Source: Anaerolineae bacterium (GTDB taxonomy: Bacteria > Chloroflexota > Anaerolineae > DTLA01). Taken from it: DNA of 35,827 bases. The position numbers and the translations under genes were made by a program. The stretch spans positions 1-35,827 of the forward strand of contig JARYMK010000010.1 of the NCBI GenBank assembly GCA_029907165.1, given 5' to 3'. Below are positions 10,701 through 19,494 of the stretch, one piece after another. Under the pieces are notes generated by a model. The model did no database searches and was not told the origin of the DNA. It saw only the letters and a program-made list of their open reading frames with translations. Every line of letters starts with the position of its first letter. The first letter of the stretch is position 1.

Positions 10701-12031
10701 TAACGGTGCTCTCGGACCAGGGCGTTCTCACCTACACGGCCCAGAACTCCGGCCTGCCTCCCGGCATTGTGAACGCGCTCCTCGTGCTGACCGACAGCAC
10801 GGTGCTGGCCGCAACCGATACGGGCTTGGCGCGATTCCAGAACGGCGCGTGGATGGCCTACGCCGCAGACAACGGCGCGCCCGGCGGGGCCACCGCGCTG
10901 GCGCAGACGGCAGACGGCACGCTGTGGGCCGCGTCGCCCCAGGGCATCTACCGGTACGACGGCCAGTGGAGCCGCGTGGGGGCGGTGCGCGACGCGGCGG
11001 TGCAGCACGCGGCCCTGTGGAAGCAGCCATTGCTGCGGAGCAAGCGCTGGCCCATCCTGGCTGCGGGGGGCAGAATCTGGGCCATCCTGGACACTGGCTT
11101 GGCCGACTTTGATGGGCAAATGTGGACTCGGCGCTCCACGACGGGCGCTGCCCCCCCGTCCAACCGCGTCCGGGCGCTGGCCATTGCGCCGGATGGCGCG
11201 CTGTGGGCAGGGTTCGCGGGCAGCCCCCCTGCCAGGTATGAGGGCAGGCGCTGGACCACGTTCGCCGCCCGCGAGCAGGCCCCCGCCAATGCCAACGCCA
11301 TCCTAGCCGACACGGAAGGGCGAATCTGGTTCGCGGCGGATGACGGCGTAGCCCTGTACGACGGCCAGCGCTGGACGAAGTTCAAGGCTGGCGAAGGCGG
11401 ACTGGCCGCGGGGCGCGCGCTGTCACTAGCGCGGGATAGCGCGGGCGCGCTGTGGGTCGGCACCGAGAACGGGATCAGCGTGCGCCGCAAGGAGAGTTGG
11501 ACGTCCTACGCGCCCGGCAGCAGCGGACTCCCGGGCGGGCGCGTGCTGTCCCTGGCAGTGAACAGCGACGGCGTCCTGTGGTGCGCCACCAACGCGGGTG
11601 TCGCGCGGTACGATGGGAAGGCCTGGGAGACGTACACCGACCCAGCCATGCCGCGCACCGAGCAGGAGATTTGGGGGCTGGCACTGGGCGGCGAGGGAAT
11701 GCGCTGGTTCGGCGCGCGGCAGGCCATCCGCCGACTTGTGGGCACGTCCTGGTTCAACTACCGCCATCTGCCCGAAGCCGTGGGCTACGACTACGCGCGC
11801 ATCCTGCAAACGGCGAACAACCCCAATCGCCTGTGGGCGGTGGACACGGTTCACGGAAAGGTGTGGATTGTGGTGGACGGCGGCGTGGCGGTCTACGACG
11901 GGCGCGCATGGGAGGTGTACACGCCCCGCAACTCCGGCCTGGCGTCGGCCAACGTCCGCGCCATCGTTGCCGACGGGCGCGGCGCGGTGTGGTTCGCCAC
12001 CGACAGGGGCATCAGCCGCTTCGCGCCGTAG
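7790..12031 (+). CDS. Large two-part beta-propeller lipoprotein (YVTN-like N-half, Reg_prop-like C-half)
   Basis: Start ATG at 7790 after AGGAGGCAGCGG; signal VALAVAAGALLLGAC (lipobox LGAC). N-half has repeats such as GTVSIVDVRTGQVLSQVATGG; Pro/Thr linker PAEPTPEPAVTPLPTGTPAA; C-half repeats DGALWAGFAG, DSAGALWVGTENGIS, NSDGVLWCATNAGVARYDGKAWETY. Confidence 0.85.
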   Translation: MRSPLLHRRRPIGHAWVARVALAVAAGALLLGACQANVTTGTPGAAQRTPRTPQPPVSPTPAPVGPILAGFIPLRQGIGINPTDMALDTKHHRLYVLCAEEVDLVDTRTLRVTRVPVPRGSRILGLDSELQRVLLGGAGGSGPAELYVLDGATGVIARKVTLAAPPWRTVFVPSYGLAVVSLASGRVTAVNVSTGLMVQVRAGGSHPLMAADPDAGKVYLSGATDAQGQEVANALSVLDARTGRVDVVPLPAAPTAFAVDERTHRLFILHQYAASMTIYAPDSGVEGTYDLSGEPVEMALDPGLNTLYITDWSQGRLLVVDTRRPAGFTSLNLFPSAHFLQPQAAAPRLVVAQAGGEQAALVDRGRITALDLPGPPGPAIVHPSSGVSYVLVPGERLVLALAPDGAEFLRWTLPSRPEAMVLDSEQDRLFVSLPAEGAVAVIDLNTRIQDLIPHALVPSAAAAHPTDGQVYLADSVGATVYAFSPNREQAARAIASGPRPVALAVNSTTGEVWVSCADGLYAAAPGSRTASRVLESAGAPLIGVNSRLNQVYAGPSGPPSSVQVLDGTTHRLLKTLRGGKLAALDVDENAGALLAAWQSPSSPGTLALSLLDGPSLEERRVQVALAARAGDPMAVSADAARGVVVLAYGSQPVRVALVDLQTQQVYPYGEMITGADIAEGYAPFAVVGDRARGKTFAGAYGDNHLMLVDSQSRVSDTVPLQAGLAALALDESRGRVYAALLDGTVSIVDVRTGQVLSQVATGGASYLLATDAARQRVFACSSRQATVYVIHDMPAEPTPEPAVTPLPTGTPAANLAAWTTFASGDEVRALASDGHYVWAATTGGIVRWSANGESFQQFLAPQDGLRANSVYDLALAGNGDVWAATAGGVSRYATPSWITLRIGEPDIPQGDFRAVTIGPDGAVWAGTGDGVVYTVWGNAIPQVAFRIQGQPITDIALDSQGRRWVASWLGVTVLSDQGVLTYTAQNSGLPPGIVNALLVLTDSTVLAATDTGLARFQNGAWMAYAADNGAPGGATALAQTADGTLWAASPQGIYRYDGQWSRVGAVRDAAVQHAALWKQPLLRSKRWPILAAGGRIWAILDTGLADFDGQMWTRRSTTGAAPPSNRVRALAIAPDGALWAGFAGSPPARYEGRRWTTFAAREQAPANANAILADTEGRIWFAADDGVALYDGQRWTKFKAGEGGLAAGRALSLARDSAGALWVGTENGISVRRKESWTSYAPGSSGLPGGRVLSLAVNSDGVLWCATNAGVARYDGKAWETYTDPAMPRTEQEIWGLALGGEGMRWFGARQAIRRLVGTSWFNYRHLPEAVGYDYARILQTANNPNRLWAVDTVHGKVWIVVDGGVAVYDGRAWEVYTPRNSGLASANVRAIVADGRGAVWFATDRGISRFAP

Positions 12032-12055
12032 GTTGGCGCTCTGCGGAGAGGAATG

Positions 12056-12128
12056 TACCGCAGAGACGCAGAGGGCACAGAGGAGATGATGCCTGTTTAC
12101 CCCCGCACTCCCTGCGTCTCCGCGGTGA
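12056..12128. repeat. Imperfect palindromic repeat unit (CCGCAGAGACGCAGAG type)
   Basis: TACCGCAGAGACGCAGAGGGCACAGAGGAG ... ACTCCCTGCGTCTCCGCGGTGA; arms complementary with few mismatches; in a convergent intergenic gap. Confidence 0.75.
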
Positions 12129-12173
12129 TAGGCTCGCCATGTCGCGACACCGGTTGCCTGCGGCGGGAAACAT

Positions 12174-13634
12174 CTACCGCCGATAGCCCGCCAGCAGGCG
12201 CATCACGTGGGCACGCTCGTCGCCCGTCGGGAACCCCGCTGCCCACAACAGCAGGGGGAACGCGGCGACCAGGGCCAGCCGCGCCGCCACCCGCGCCCAC
12301 AGCGCCAGCGGCCCCAGCAGGAGCGCCGACGCCGCCCACAGCCCCGTGCCCAGCCCCACCATCAAGGCTACCCGCCGCCCCTCCCACGGGATGGGATACA
12401 CGCGCTGGCCCGCGGCGAACGTAACGACCGCCAGCACTACGTAGGCTGCCGCCTTGCTCCACGCCGCCGCCGCAATGCCCCACGATGGTATCAGCGCCAG
12501 GTTCAGGGCGATGTTCAGCGCGGCCGCCGAGCCGGTGATGAGGGGCAGATAGGCCGTCTTGCGCCGGTAGAACAGGGCGAAGACGGCGGGGTAGTAGAAC
12601 CCCTGCGCCAGATGGGCCAGGGTGATCACCGGGACCCATCGCGCGGCGCTGTGGAACGTCGGCGCGGCCACGATGAGGATGACGTCCCCGCCCAGCATCG
12701 CCAGGCCCAGCGCCGCGAAGACCGCAATCCCGAGGTAGTAGGTGAAGAAGCGGGCCAGTCTGCGCTCAGCGTCCGGTTCCGACGCCAGACGGTAGAAGAA
12801 TGGCATCCACGCCGTGTTGAGCGCCTGCGTGATGAGGCTCAAGGCGATGCTCACCTGGTATGCCAGCGTGTACACCCCCACCTGATCCAGCGGCACTAGG
12901 TGGTTGAGAATACTGCGGTCCGAGAGGGTCAGCGCCCAGTGGGCCAGGAGATGCGGCACCACAGGCAGCCCGTAGGTCAGGCCCTCGGCAAGCCATCGCC
13001 GCTGGAAGGTCAGGTTCGCGTGTCGGAACGTGGTGGCCACATAGGCCAGCATCATGATGCCCGAGGCGATCATGACGCCCCGCAGGTTGCCCAGAGCGCC
13101 CGCGCTCTGCCCCACCACAAAGTACAGGATGGCCACCGTGGTCAGCAGGAACCCGCCGACCGTGTAGGTCACATAGCGGCGCGGGCGCTCCTGGACGCGG
13201 AAGATGACCAGCGGGATCACCGAAGCGTTGGCGAAGCACGCCGTCCAGAGCAGCGTCGTGATGTACGGTGAGAACGGGATGTCCCTCACCGCTAGGCCGA
13301 AGAGGGCCGGGCCGAGGGGCGTGGCTGCCAGAATCAGCGTGAGCGCCAGCCCGATGGCGAGCACCGCCACGGCCATCGTGCCCAGCAAGTCGCGGCGCGA
13401 GGTCTCGTCGGGCGCGTCGTAGTAGAAGCGCATGGCCGCAGCGTTCAGGCCCAGGGGATACAGAATCCCCAGCACGGCGGTCAGGCTGCTCGCCACGCCC
13501 AGGATGCCGTAGTCGGCCACCGAGAGGTAGCGCGTGTACACGGGGATAAGCAAAAAGGCGATGGCTTTGGTCAACGCGTCGCCCAGGCCGTAGGTTGCCG
13601 ATTGCGCCCCAAGGTTCTTGAGTTGGCGGAACAA
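12174..13634 (-). CDS. Oligosaccharide/polysaccharide flippase (Wzx/MATE-like)
   Basis: AQSATYGLGDALTKAIAFLLIPVYTRYLSVADYGILGVASSLTAVLGILYPLGLNAAAMRFYYD; about 12 to 14 TM segments. Confidence 0.9.
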   Translation of the reverse strand: MFRQLKNLGAQSATYGLGDALTKAIAFLLIPVYTRYLSVADYGILGVASSLTAVLGILYPLGLNAAAMRFYYDAPDETSRRDLLGTMAVAVLAIGLALTLILAATPLGPALFGLAVRDIPFSPYITTLLWTACFANASVIPLVIFRVQERPRRYVTYTVGGFLLTTVAILYFVVGQSAGALGNLRGVMIASGIMMLAYVATTFRHANLTFQRRWLAEGLTYGLPVVPHLLAHWALTLSDRSILNHLVPLDQVGVYTLAYQVSIALSLITQALNTAWMPFFYRLASEPDAERRLARFFTYYLGIAVFAALGLAMLGGDVILIVAAPTFHSAARWVPVITLAHLAQGFYYPAVFALFYRRKTAYLPLITGSAAALNIALNLALIPSWGIAAAAWSKAAAYVVLAVVTFAAGQRVYPIPWEGRRVALMVGLGTGLWAASALLLGPLALWARVAARLALVAAFPLLLWAAGFPTGDERAHVMRLLAGYRR

Positions 13635-13645
13635 GGCGCTCCTCG

Positions 13646-14734
13646 CTACTGGCCCATGCCGGGTGTGCGCAACAGGACTTTGTCAAACGTCAGGATGTCG
13701 TCTGCCTCCATATCCACGAGTGCCGTGCCGCCCACCACGTAGTCATACAAGGTCGGCGGGATGCCGGTGCCCGGGCGCTTGCACACCACGTCGTCGGCGG
13801 AGATCACCTGGCCCTTGCGGATGGGGCGAGCGGCCACCAGGCTGCGACGGGCATGGGCACGCGCCGGCTCCTCGGACGGCAGGTATTGCTTCTCGTCGCT
13901 GCCGAACAGGACCTCGGCGAAACGCACCCGTTCCACGAACCGCGCCAGGTCGTCGGCATCCATGGCGTGATAGTGGTCGTTGCCCGGAAGCGTCTTATCG
14001 TGGGTATAATGCTTCTCCAGCACCTGCGCGCCCAGAAGCCAAGCCAAAAACAGCACCTCGTCCATGCGGTCGGCAGGCGTGTGATCCGAGTAGCCGATGA
14101 TGGAGTCGGGGAAGATGCGGCGCATGTGGGCGATCATGCCTAGGTTTGCATCGGCATAGGCCGTGGGGTAGTTCAGCACGCAATGGAGGAGCGCGACCTG
14201 CTCGTTCCCCTCGGCGCGGATGAGTTCCAGCGCGCGGTGGATTTCCGACAGGGTGGACGCGCCGGTGGACAGGAGTATCGGCTTGCCCTTCTGGGCCACG
14301 CGGCGCAGGAGCGGCAGGTTCGTGATGTCGGCGGAGGCCACCTTGTACGCCGGAACCAGAGGCTCCAGCATGTCCACCGCCCGCAGATCAAACGGCGTGG
14401 ACAGAAAATCTACGCCGCATTCCCGCGCCGCCTCGGCCAGGCGCTCGTACTCCCTGTCGCCAAATCGGTCGTACTTCTTGAATAGTTCATACTGGCTGCG
14501 GGTCGGCTCCTTCGTGGTGTCCCAGTACGAGGGCGAGTGGCGCGATGCCAGGGCCTCGGCCTTGTACGTCTGGAACTTGATGGCGTCGGCCCCTGCCTGC
14601 GCGGCGCGACGCACCATCTCCACCGCCACGTCCAGACTGCCCTCGTGATTCACCCCTGCCTCGGCGATGATGTAAGGGCGCTGGAAACGGTCGCGCGCCA
14701 GGGTTCGTTTGCCGATGGTCAACTCACCGCGCAT
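13646..14734 (-). CDS. neuB: N-acetylneuraminate/nonulosonate synthase with SAF domain
   Basis: RPYIIAEAGVNHEGSLDVAVEMVRRAAQAGADAIKFQTYK; YPTAYADANLGMIAHMRRIFPDSIIGYSDHT; EKHYTHDKTLPGNDHYHAMD; C-terminal SAF RSLVAARPIRKGQVISADDVVCKRPGTGI. Confidence 0.9.
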   Translation of the reverse strand: MRGELTIGKRTLARDRFQRPYIIAEAGVNHEGSLDVAVEMVRRAAQAGADAIKFQTYKAEALASRHSPSYWDTTKEPTRSQYELFKKYDRFGDREYERLAEAARECGVDFLSTPFDLRAVDMLEPLVPAYKVASADITNLPLLRRVAQKGKPILLSTGASTLSEIHRALELIRAEGNEQVALLHCVLNYPTAYADANLGMIAHMRRIFPDSIIGYSDHTPADRMDEVLFLAWLLGAQVLEKHYTHDKTLPGNDHYHAMDADDLARFVERVRFAEVLFGSDEKQYLPSEEPARAHARRSLVAARPIRKGQVISADDVVCKRPGTGIPPTLYDYVVGGTALVDMEADDILTFDKVLLRTPGMGQ

Positions 14735-16394
14735 TCTTCCATCTCCAGTATTCGCTTTGAATCTCGCCGACGACGCGGTTCAGTCCACCGCGCAAGTCAG
14801 TCTCCAGCAGAGCCTCGCGCATGGCCCGCCGCAGGTCGGGCTGGGTGAGGATTCCCACGAGCGCCGCCTGCGCCATTTCCGGCGTGCGCGGCGAGGCCAT
14901 CCCCAGGTAGCGCACGCCTTTGTTATAGCGCGAGAAGAGGTGCAGCGTCTCGCGGTCGTTCTGGGAGATGCTGATGGTAGGCACGCCCATGGCCGCCAAC
15001 TCGTACACGGTGCGGCCGTTGGACGTAACCGCCACATCGGCCTGGCGCATGACCTTCGCCATGTTGCGCACGCTGCGCTGCACCTGCACCCGCTCGGCGA
15101 CCGCGCGCGGCAGGCCCGCCAGCGCCTGCGCCAGTTCGGCGTCGTGCGCGTAGCCAGGCCCCACGACCACGTCCACGCGGGCGAGCGGCACTTCATCCAG
15201 GACACGGGGAAGCACGCCCAGAACCTGGCATGTAAGGTTGTTCTGGTCCACGCCGCCGAAGGCGATGAGAAGCACCTGTGGCGGGTCGCGGAACTCGGCA
15301 GGCGGCACGTAGGTGAAGTGCCCCGGTAGGCAGAAGTAGGCGTGGCCGAAGCGGTGTGTCTCCTTGGGGTGGCTGTTCTCGTACAGGGCGTTGAACACCA
15401 AGTGCGCCTCGTCGGCCCCGCCCCCCAGGTCCTCAAAGTTTACCACGAACGCGCCCAACTGCCGCTGGCGGCGCACGTAGTCGGTGGACGTGTCCAGGAT
15501 GTCATTGATGATGAGGCTGGGCTGCAGGGCGGCGAGGCGGTCCAGAATCTCTCCCGACGTGGCCTCCACCAGTGTGTAGCCGTGCTCCTGTATCAGCGCC
15601 AGGTGCCGCGCATCGGTGTCCACGGCCACGAACGTGATGTCGTGCCCCAGGAGTGCATCGGCGATGGTCAACATGCGGTACAAATGCCCCATGCCAAGCG
15701 AAGCGTTGGCGGCGGTTACGATGGCGATCCGCAGTTTCCGCATGAGCGCCTCGGCCACGAGCCAGTCGGTGGGGGTGTCAATGTCCAGCCCCTCGTCCTC
15801 GGGCAGTTCCATGATGGAGATGCGTGGGCCGATGCCGTCGCCCGCCTGTACCCACTCGGGGCGAGTGATGAAAAACGCGCCCGACTCGCGGTAGCGGCGG
15901 GGCAGTTGCTGGCGGTTGACCCGCGCGGGGTAGTCGGGCACGGGTTGCCCGTCCTGCTCGCGCCACATGAGGTGGGTAGCGTCGGTGGCGGCCAGGAGCG
16001 TGTCCACACCCTGGGCCAGGAATGTGTCAATCGCGCGGTCCAGCGTCTCGGATCGCAGGAGCGGGCAGGTGGGCTGAAGCCGCACCACTGCGGAGTAGGG
16101 GCCGCGCTGCTCTGTGGCCCACGCCAGGGCGTCCCGCACCACGGGGGCCAGTGGCACGTCGTCCTCGGCCAGCGCGGGCGGGCGACGGCGCAGCAGGATG
16201 CCGAACTGCGCGGCGTAGGCCAGGATGTCCTCGTCCTCGGACGTGAGGACGATGTCGGTGATGCGCCGCGAGTTCAGCGCGGTGTGCAGGACGTAGTACA
16301 ATAGCGGGCGACCGTTGAGCAGGCGCAGGTTCTTGCGGCGCACGCCCTTGGAGTCGCCGCGAGCTGGGATGACGGCAAGAATTCGTTCGGACAC
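14724..16394 (-). CDS. Fusion: acylneuraminate cytidylyltransferase (NeuA/PseF-like) plus PseG-like nucleotide-sugar hydrolase
   Basis: N-half ILAVIPARGDSKGVRRKNLRLLNGRPLLYYVL...LQPTCPLLRSETLDRAID...DIDTPTDW; C-half RIAIVTAANASLGMGHLYRMLTIADALL...LIINDILDTS...LLIAFGGVDQNNLT...VAVTSNGRTVYELAAMGVPTISI. GTG start; overlaps neuB by 11 nt. Confidence 0.88.
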   Translation of the reverse strand: MSERILAVIPARGDSKGVRRKNLRLLNGRPLLYYVLHTALNSRRITDIVLTSEDEDILAYAAQFGILLRRRPPALAEDDVPLAPVVRDALAWATEQRGPYSAVVRLQPTCPLLRSETLDRAIDTFLAQGVDTLLAATDATHLMWREQDGQPVPDYPARVNRQQLPRRYRESGAFFITRPEWVQAGDGIGPRISIMELPEDEGLDIDTPTDWLVAEALMRKLRIAIVTAANASLGMGHLYRMLTIADALLGHDITFVAVDTDARHLALIQEHGYTLVEATSGEILDRLAALQPSLIINDILDTSTDYVRRQRQLGAFVVNFEDLGGGADEAHLVFNALYENSHPKETHRFGHAYFCLPGHFTYVPPAEFRDPPQVLLIAFGGVDQNNLTCQVLGVLPRVLDEVPLARVDVVVGPGYAHDAELAQALAGLPRAVAERVQVQRSVRNMAKVMRQADVAVTSNGRTVYELAAMGVPTISISQNDRETLHLFSRYNKGVRYLGMASPRTPEMAQAALVGILTQPDLRRAMREALLETDLRGGLNRVVGEIQSEYWRWKNAR

Positions 16395-16423
16395 GGAGCC
16401 TCCACACGTTCGTCGTTGCTCGT

Positions 16424-16451
16424 ATTATACGCCACGAGGGTCATCCGTCAA
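16424..16451 (-). promoter_or_regulatory. Promoter of the nonulosonate cassette
   Basis: Reverse complement TTGACG-16 nt-TATAAT, upstream of the GTG start at 16394. Confidence 0.7.
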
Positions 16452-16460
16452 CGCGAGGAC

Positions 16461-16491
16461 AAAAGAAAAGCCGCCCCGAATGGAGCGGCTT
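16461..16491 (-). terminator. Intrinsic terminator of the tRNA-Gly transcript
   Basis: Reverse complement AAGCCGCTCC-ATTC-GGGGCGGCTT followed by TTCTTTTG. Confidence 0.75.
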
Positions 16492-16493
16492 CA

Positions 16494-16568
16494 TGGAGCG
16501 GGTGATGGGATTCGAACCCACGACACTCTGCTTGGGAAGCAGATGCGCTACCCCTGCGCTACACCCGC
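16494..16568 (-). tRNA. tRNA-Gly(CCC), CCA encoded
   Basis: Reverse complement GCGGGTGTAGCGCAGGGGTAGCGCATCTGCTTCCCAAGCAGAGTGTCGTGGGTTCGAATCCCATCACCCGCTCCA; acceptor GCGGGTG/CACCCGC, anticodon stem TCTGC/GCAGA with loop TTCCCAA, T-loop TTCGAAT. Confidence 0.96.
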
Positions 16569-16580
16569 TTTTGTGATATA

Positions 16581-16609
16581 ATCATACACCAAGCGAATCC
16601 CTTTGTCAA
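16581..16609 (-). promoter_or_regulatory. Consensus-like promoter of tRNA-Gly
   Basis: Reverse complement TTGACA-17 nt-TATGAT just upstream of the tRNA. Confidence 0.8.
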
Positions 16610-16619
16610 GTGAGGTGGC

Positions 16620-18068
16620 ATGAATCTGACCATCGTGGGGCTGGGGCCGGGCGACCCGAAACTGCTGACCCTGGAGGCGCAAAACGTCCTGGCGCGCGCC
16701 TCCGAAATCTACGTCCGCACGCGCAAGCACCCCACCGTGGACGCGCTGCCCGCGACCGCCGTCGTCCACTCCTTTGACCGCTTCTACGAGGAATACGACG
16801 ACTTCGCCCAGGTGTACGCAGCCATTGCTGAGGAGGTCATCCGCCTGGCGCGGCGCGAGGAGGGCGTGGTGTACGCCGTGCCGGGCCACCCGCTGGTGGG
16901 CGAGCGCAGCGTGCAACTGGCGCTCCGGATGGCGCGCGAGGCGGCAATCCCCGTGCGCATCGTGGACGGGTTGAGTTTCGTGGAGCCGACCCTCGCGGCG
17001 CTGGGCGTGGACGCGCTGGACGGCCTGCAAATCGCCGATGCCACGGAACTCGCCCTGCTCCACCACCCGCGCCTTGACCCCGACCGGCCCGCGCTGGTGG
17101 CGCAACTGTACAGCCGCGATTTGGCCGCCGAAGTGAAACTCACGCTGATGAACCAGTACCCCGACGAGCACCCGGTCGTCCTGGTGGGCGCGGCAGGCAC
17201 GCCCCGCCAGCGCGTCGCCGAACTCCCGCTGTACGAGATAGACCGCCAGGCGTGGGTGGATCACCTCACGTCGCTGTACGTCCCCCCGCTGCCCCAGCCC
17301 AGCGGCATGGAATCGTTCCAGGAGACCATCGCCCACCTGCGCGCGCCCGATGGCTGCCCGTGGGATCGGGAGCAGACCCACCAGACCCTGCGCACCAATC
17401 TGCTGGAGGAAGCCTACGAGGCGCTGGAAGCCATAGACCGGGACGATGCGGATGCCCTCATGGAGGAATTGGGCGACCTGCTGCTGCAAATCGTGCTCCA
17501 CGCGCAGATCGCCACCGACGAGGGCGAATTTCGCATGCCCGACGTCATCGCCCACATTGACGCCAAACTCAAGCGCCGCCACCCCCACGTCTTCGGCGAT
17601 GTCAAGGTCTCCGGCGCGGCCGAGGTTACGGTCAACTGGGAGGAGATCAAGCGCGAGGAGCGCAACCACGCCGACCACCGCTCCATGCTGGACGGCGTGC
17701 CCAAGACGCTGCCCGCGCTATCGCAGGCCCAGGATTACCAGATGCGCGTGGCCCGCGTGGGATTTGACTGGCCCGGCATTGAGGGCGTGCGCCGCAAGAT
17801 CACCGAGGAACTCCGCGAACTGGACGAGGCCCGGACCGCCGAGGAACGCGAGGGCGAGATGGGCGACCTGCTGTTCGCGGTGGTAAACCTGGCCCGCTGG
17901 CTGGGCGTGGACGCAGAGAGCGCCCTGCGCCGCGCCAACGCCCGCTTTGCGCGTCGCTTCGCCGCCATGGAGCGCCGCTGCGCCGAGACCGGCCGCACCC
18001 TCGCGGATTTGACGCTTGAGGAGCAGGACGCCCTGTGGGAAGCGGCGAAGGCCGATGAGACACCTTGA
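16620..18068 (+). CDS. mazG: Tetrapyrrole methylase-MazG fusion, NTP pyrophosphohydrolase (YabN-like)
   Basis: MNLTIVGLGPGDPKLLTLEAQ methylase N-domain; ETIAHLRAPDGCPWDREQTHQTLRTNLLEEAYEALEAID, ELGDLLLQIVLHAQIA, NWEEIKREER MazG signatures. Confidence 0.93.
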   Translation: MNLTIVGLGPGDPKLLTLEAQNVLARASEIYVRTRKHPTVDALPATAVVHSFDRFYEEYDDFAQVYAAIAEEVIRLARREEGVVYAVPGHPLVGERSVQLALRMAREAAIPVRIVDGLSFVEPTLAALGVDALDGLQIADATELALLHHPRLDPDRPALVAQLYSRDLAAEVKLTLMNQYPDEHPVVLVGAAGTPRQRVAELPLYEIDRQAWVDHLTSLYVPPLPQPSGMESFQETIAHLRAPDGCPWDREQTHQTLRTNLLEEAYEALEAIDRDDADALMEELGDLLLQIVLHAQIATDEGEFRMPDVIAHIDAKLKRRHPHVFGDVKVSGAAEVTVNWEEIKREERNHADHRSMLDGVPKTLPALSQAQDYQMRVARVGFDWPGIEGVRRKITEELRELDEARTAEEREGEMGDLLFAVVNLARWLGVDAESALRRANARFARRFAAMERRCAETGRTLADLTLEEQDALWEAAKADETP

Positions 18069-18081
18069 TTGGAGGAAAGAC

Positions 18082-19494
18082 ATGACCCGCAATGCGCGCC
18101 CGTTCTTGGAGAAGTTGCAGGACGCAGTCGCCCGCGCGGAGTCGCTGCTGTGCGTGGGGCTGGACCCCGACCTGTCGCGGATACCGGCGCGATTCCGCTC
18201 CGCCGATGACCCCGTGGCGGCGTTCAACCGCCACATCATAGAGCAGACGGCTCCCTTCGCCGCGGCGTTCAAGCCCAACATCGCCTTCTACGAGGCGCTG
18301 GGGCAAGCGGGGTTGCAGGCGCTGGCGGCCACCATCGCCGCCATCCCGCCGGAGATTCCCGTCATCCTGGATGCCAAGCGGGGCGACATCGGGAGCACCG
18401 CCGAAGCCTACGCCCGCGCCGCCTTTGAAGTCTGGGAGGCCGACGCCCTGACCGTGAACCCCTACCTGGGCCTGGAATCCCTCGCGCCGTTCCTGAAGCA
18501 CGGCGACCGCGGGCTGTTCGTCCTGTGCCTCACGTCCAACCCCGGCGCGGCGGAGTTCCAGACCCGCGCTCCCCTAGGCGAGCCGCTGTTCCTGCAGGTG
18601 GCTCGGCGCGTGGCGGCCGAGATGCCGCCTTCCGTCGGGCTGGTGGTCGGCGCGACGCAGGCCGAGCACCTGGCGCGGATTCGGACCGCCGCGCCCGACC
18701 GGTGGTTCCTGGTCCCGGGTGTGGGCGCGCAGGGCGGGGATTTGGCCATGACCCTGGCCAACGGCCTGGACGCCTGCGGCTCCGGCCTGCTCATCGCCGC
18801 GTCGCGCAGCATCCTATACGCCGACGATCCCGCCCAGGCCGCGCGGGCGCTCCGCGCTGCCATCGCCGAGGGACGCAGGCCCGGCGCGGGGCGGAGCCTG
18901 CACGAGCATCTGGCGCTGGCGCTGGCCGACTGCGGCGCGGTGCGCTTCGGCGAGTTCCGGCTGAAGTCCGGCAAACTTTCGCCCATCTACATTGACCTGC
19001 GGGTGCTGGCGTCGTATCCCGAAGTGCTGAGCCAGGTCGCCAGCGTATACGCGCAGTTGCTGGCGGGCCTGACCTACGACCGCCTGGCGGCCATCCCCTA
19101 CGCCGCGATGCCCATCGGCACGGCGGTGTCGCTCCTCACGGGCAAGCCGATGGTGTACCCGCGGCGCGAGGTCAAGGAATACGGCACGCGCCGCTCCATA
19201 GAGGGGCTGTACGAGCCGGGCGAAACCGTCGTCGTGCTGGATGACCTGGCGACGACAGGGGCCAGCAAGATAGAAGTGGCCCAGGCTCTGGAAGCCGAAG
19301 GCGTGCACATCTCCGACATGGTGGTGCTCATAGACCGCGAGCAAGGGGCCGCCGCTGACCTGGCGCGGGCCGGCTATACCCTGCACAGCGCCTTCCGCCT
19401 GACCGAACTCCTGGACATCCTGGCCAAGCACGGGCGCATCACCGCCGAGCAGCGGGCGCAGGTGCTGGCCTACCTGGAGGCAGACCGGTCATGA
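18082..19494 (+). CDS. Bifunctional orotidine-5'-phosphate decarboxylase / orotate phosphoribosyltransferase
   Basis: N-half [33 protein letters not shown] (OMPDC); C-half [40 protein letters not shown] (PRPP-binding OPRT). GGAGGAAAGAC SD before ATG 18082. Confidence 0.95.
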   Translation: MTRNARPFLEKLQDAVARAESLLCVGLDPDLSRIPARFRSADDPVAAFNRHIIEQTAPFAAAFKPNIAFYEALGQAGLQALAATIAAIPPEIPVILDAKRGDIGSTAEAYARAAFEVWEADALTVNPYLGLESLAPFLKHGDRGLFVLCLTSNPGAAEFQTRAPLGEPLFLQVARRVAAEMPPSVGLVVGATQAEHLARIRTAAPDRWFLVPGVGAQGGDLAMTLANGLDACGSGLLIAASRSILYADDPAQAARALRAAIAEGRRPGAGRSLHEHLALALADCGAVRFGEFRLKSGKLSPIYIDLRVLASYPEVLSQVASVYAQLLAGLTYDRLAAIPYAAMPIGTAVSLLTGKPMVYPRREVKEYGTRRSIEGLYEPGETVVVLDDLATTGASKIEVAQALEAEGVHISDMVVLIDREQGAAADLARAGYTLHSAFRLTELLDILAKHGRITAEQRAQVLAYLEADRS

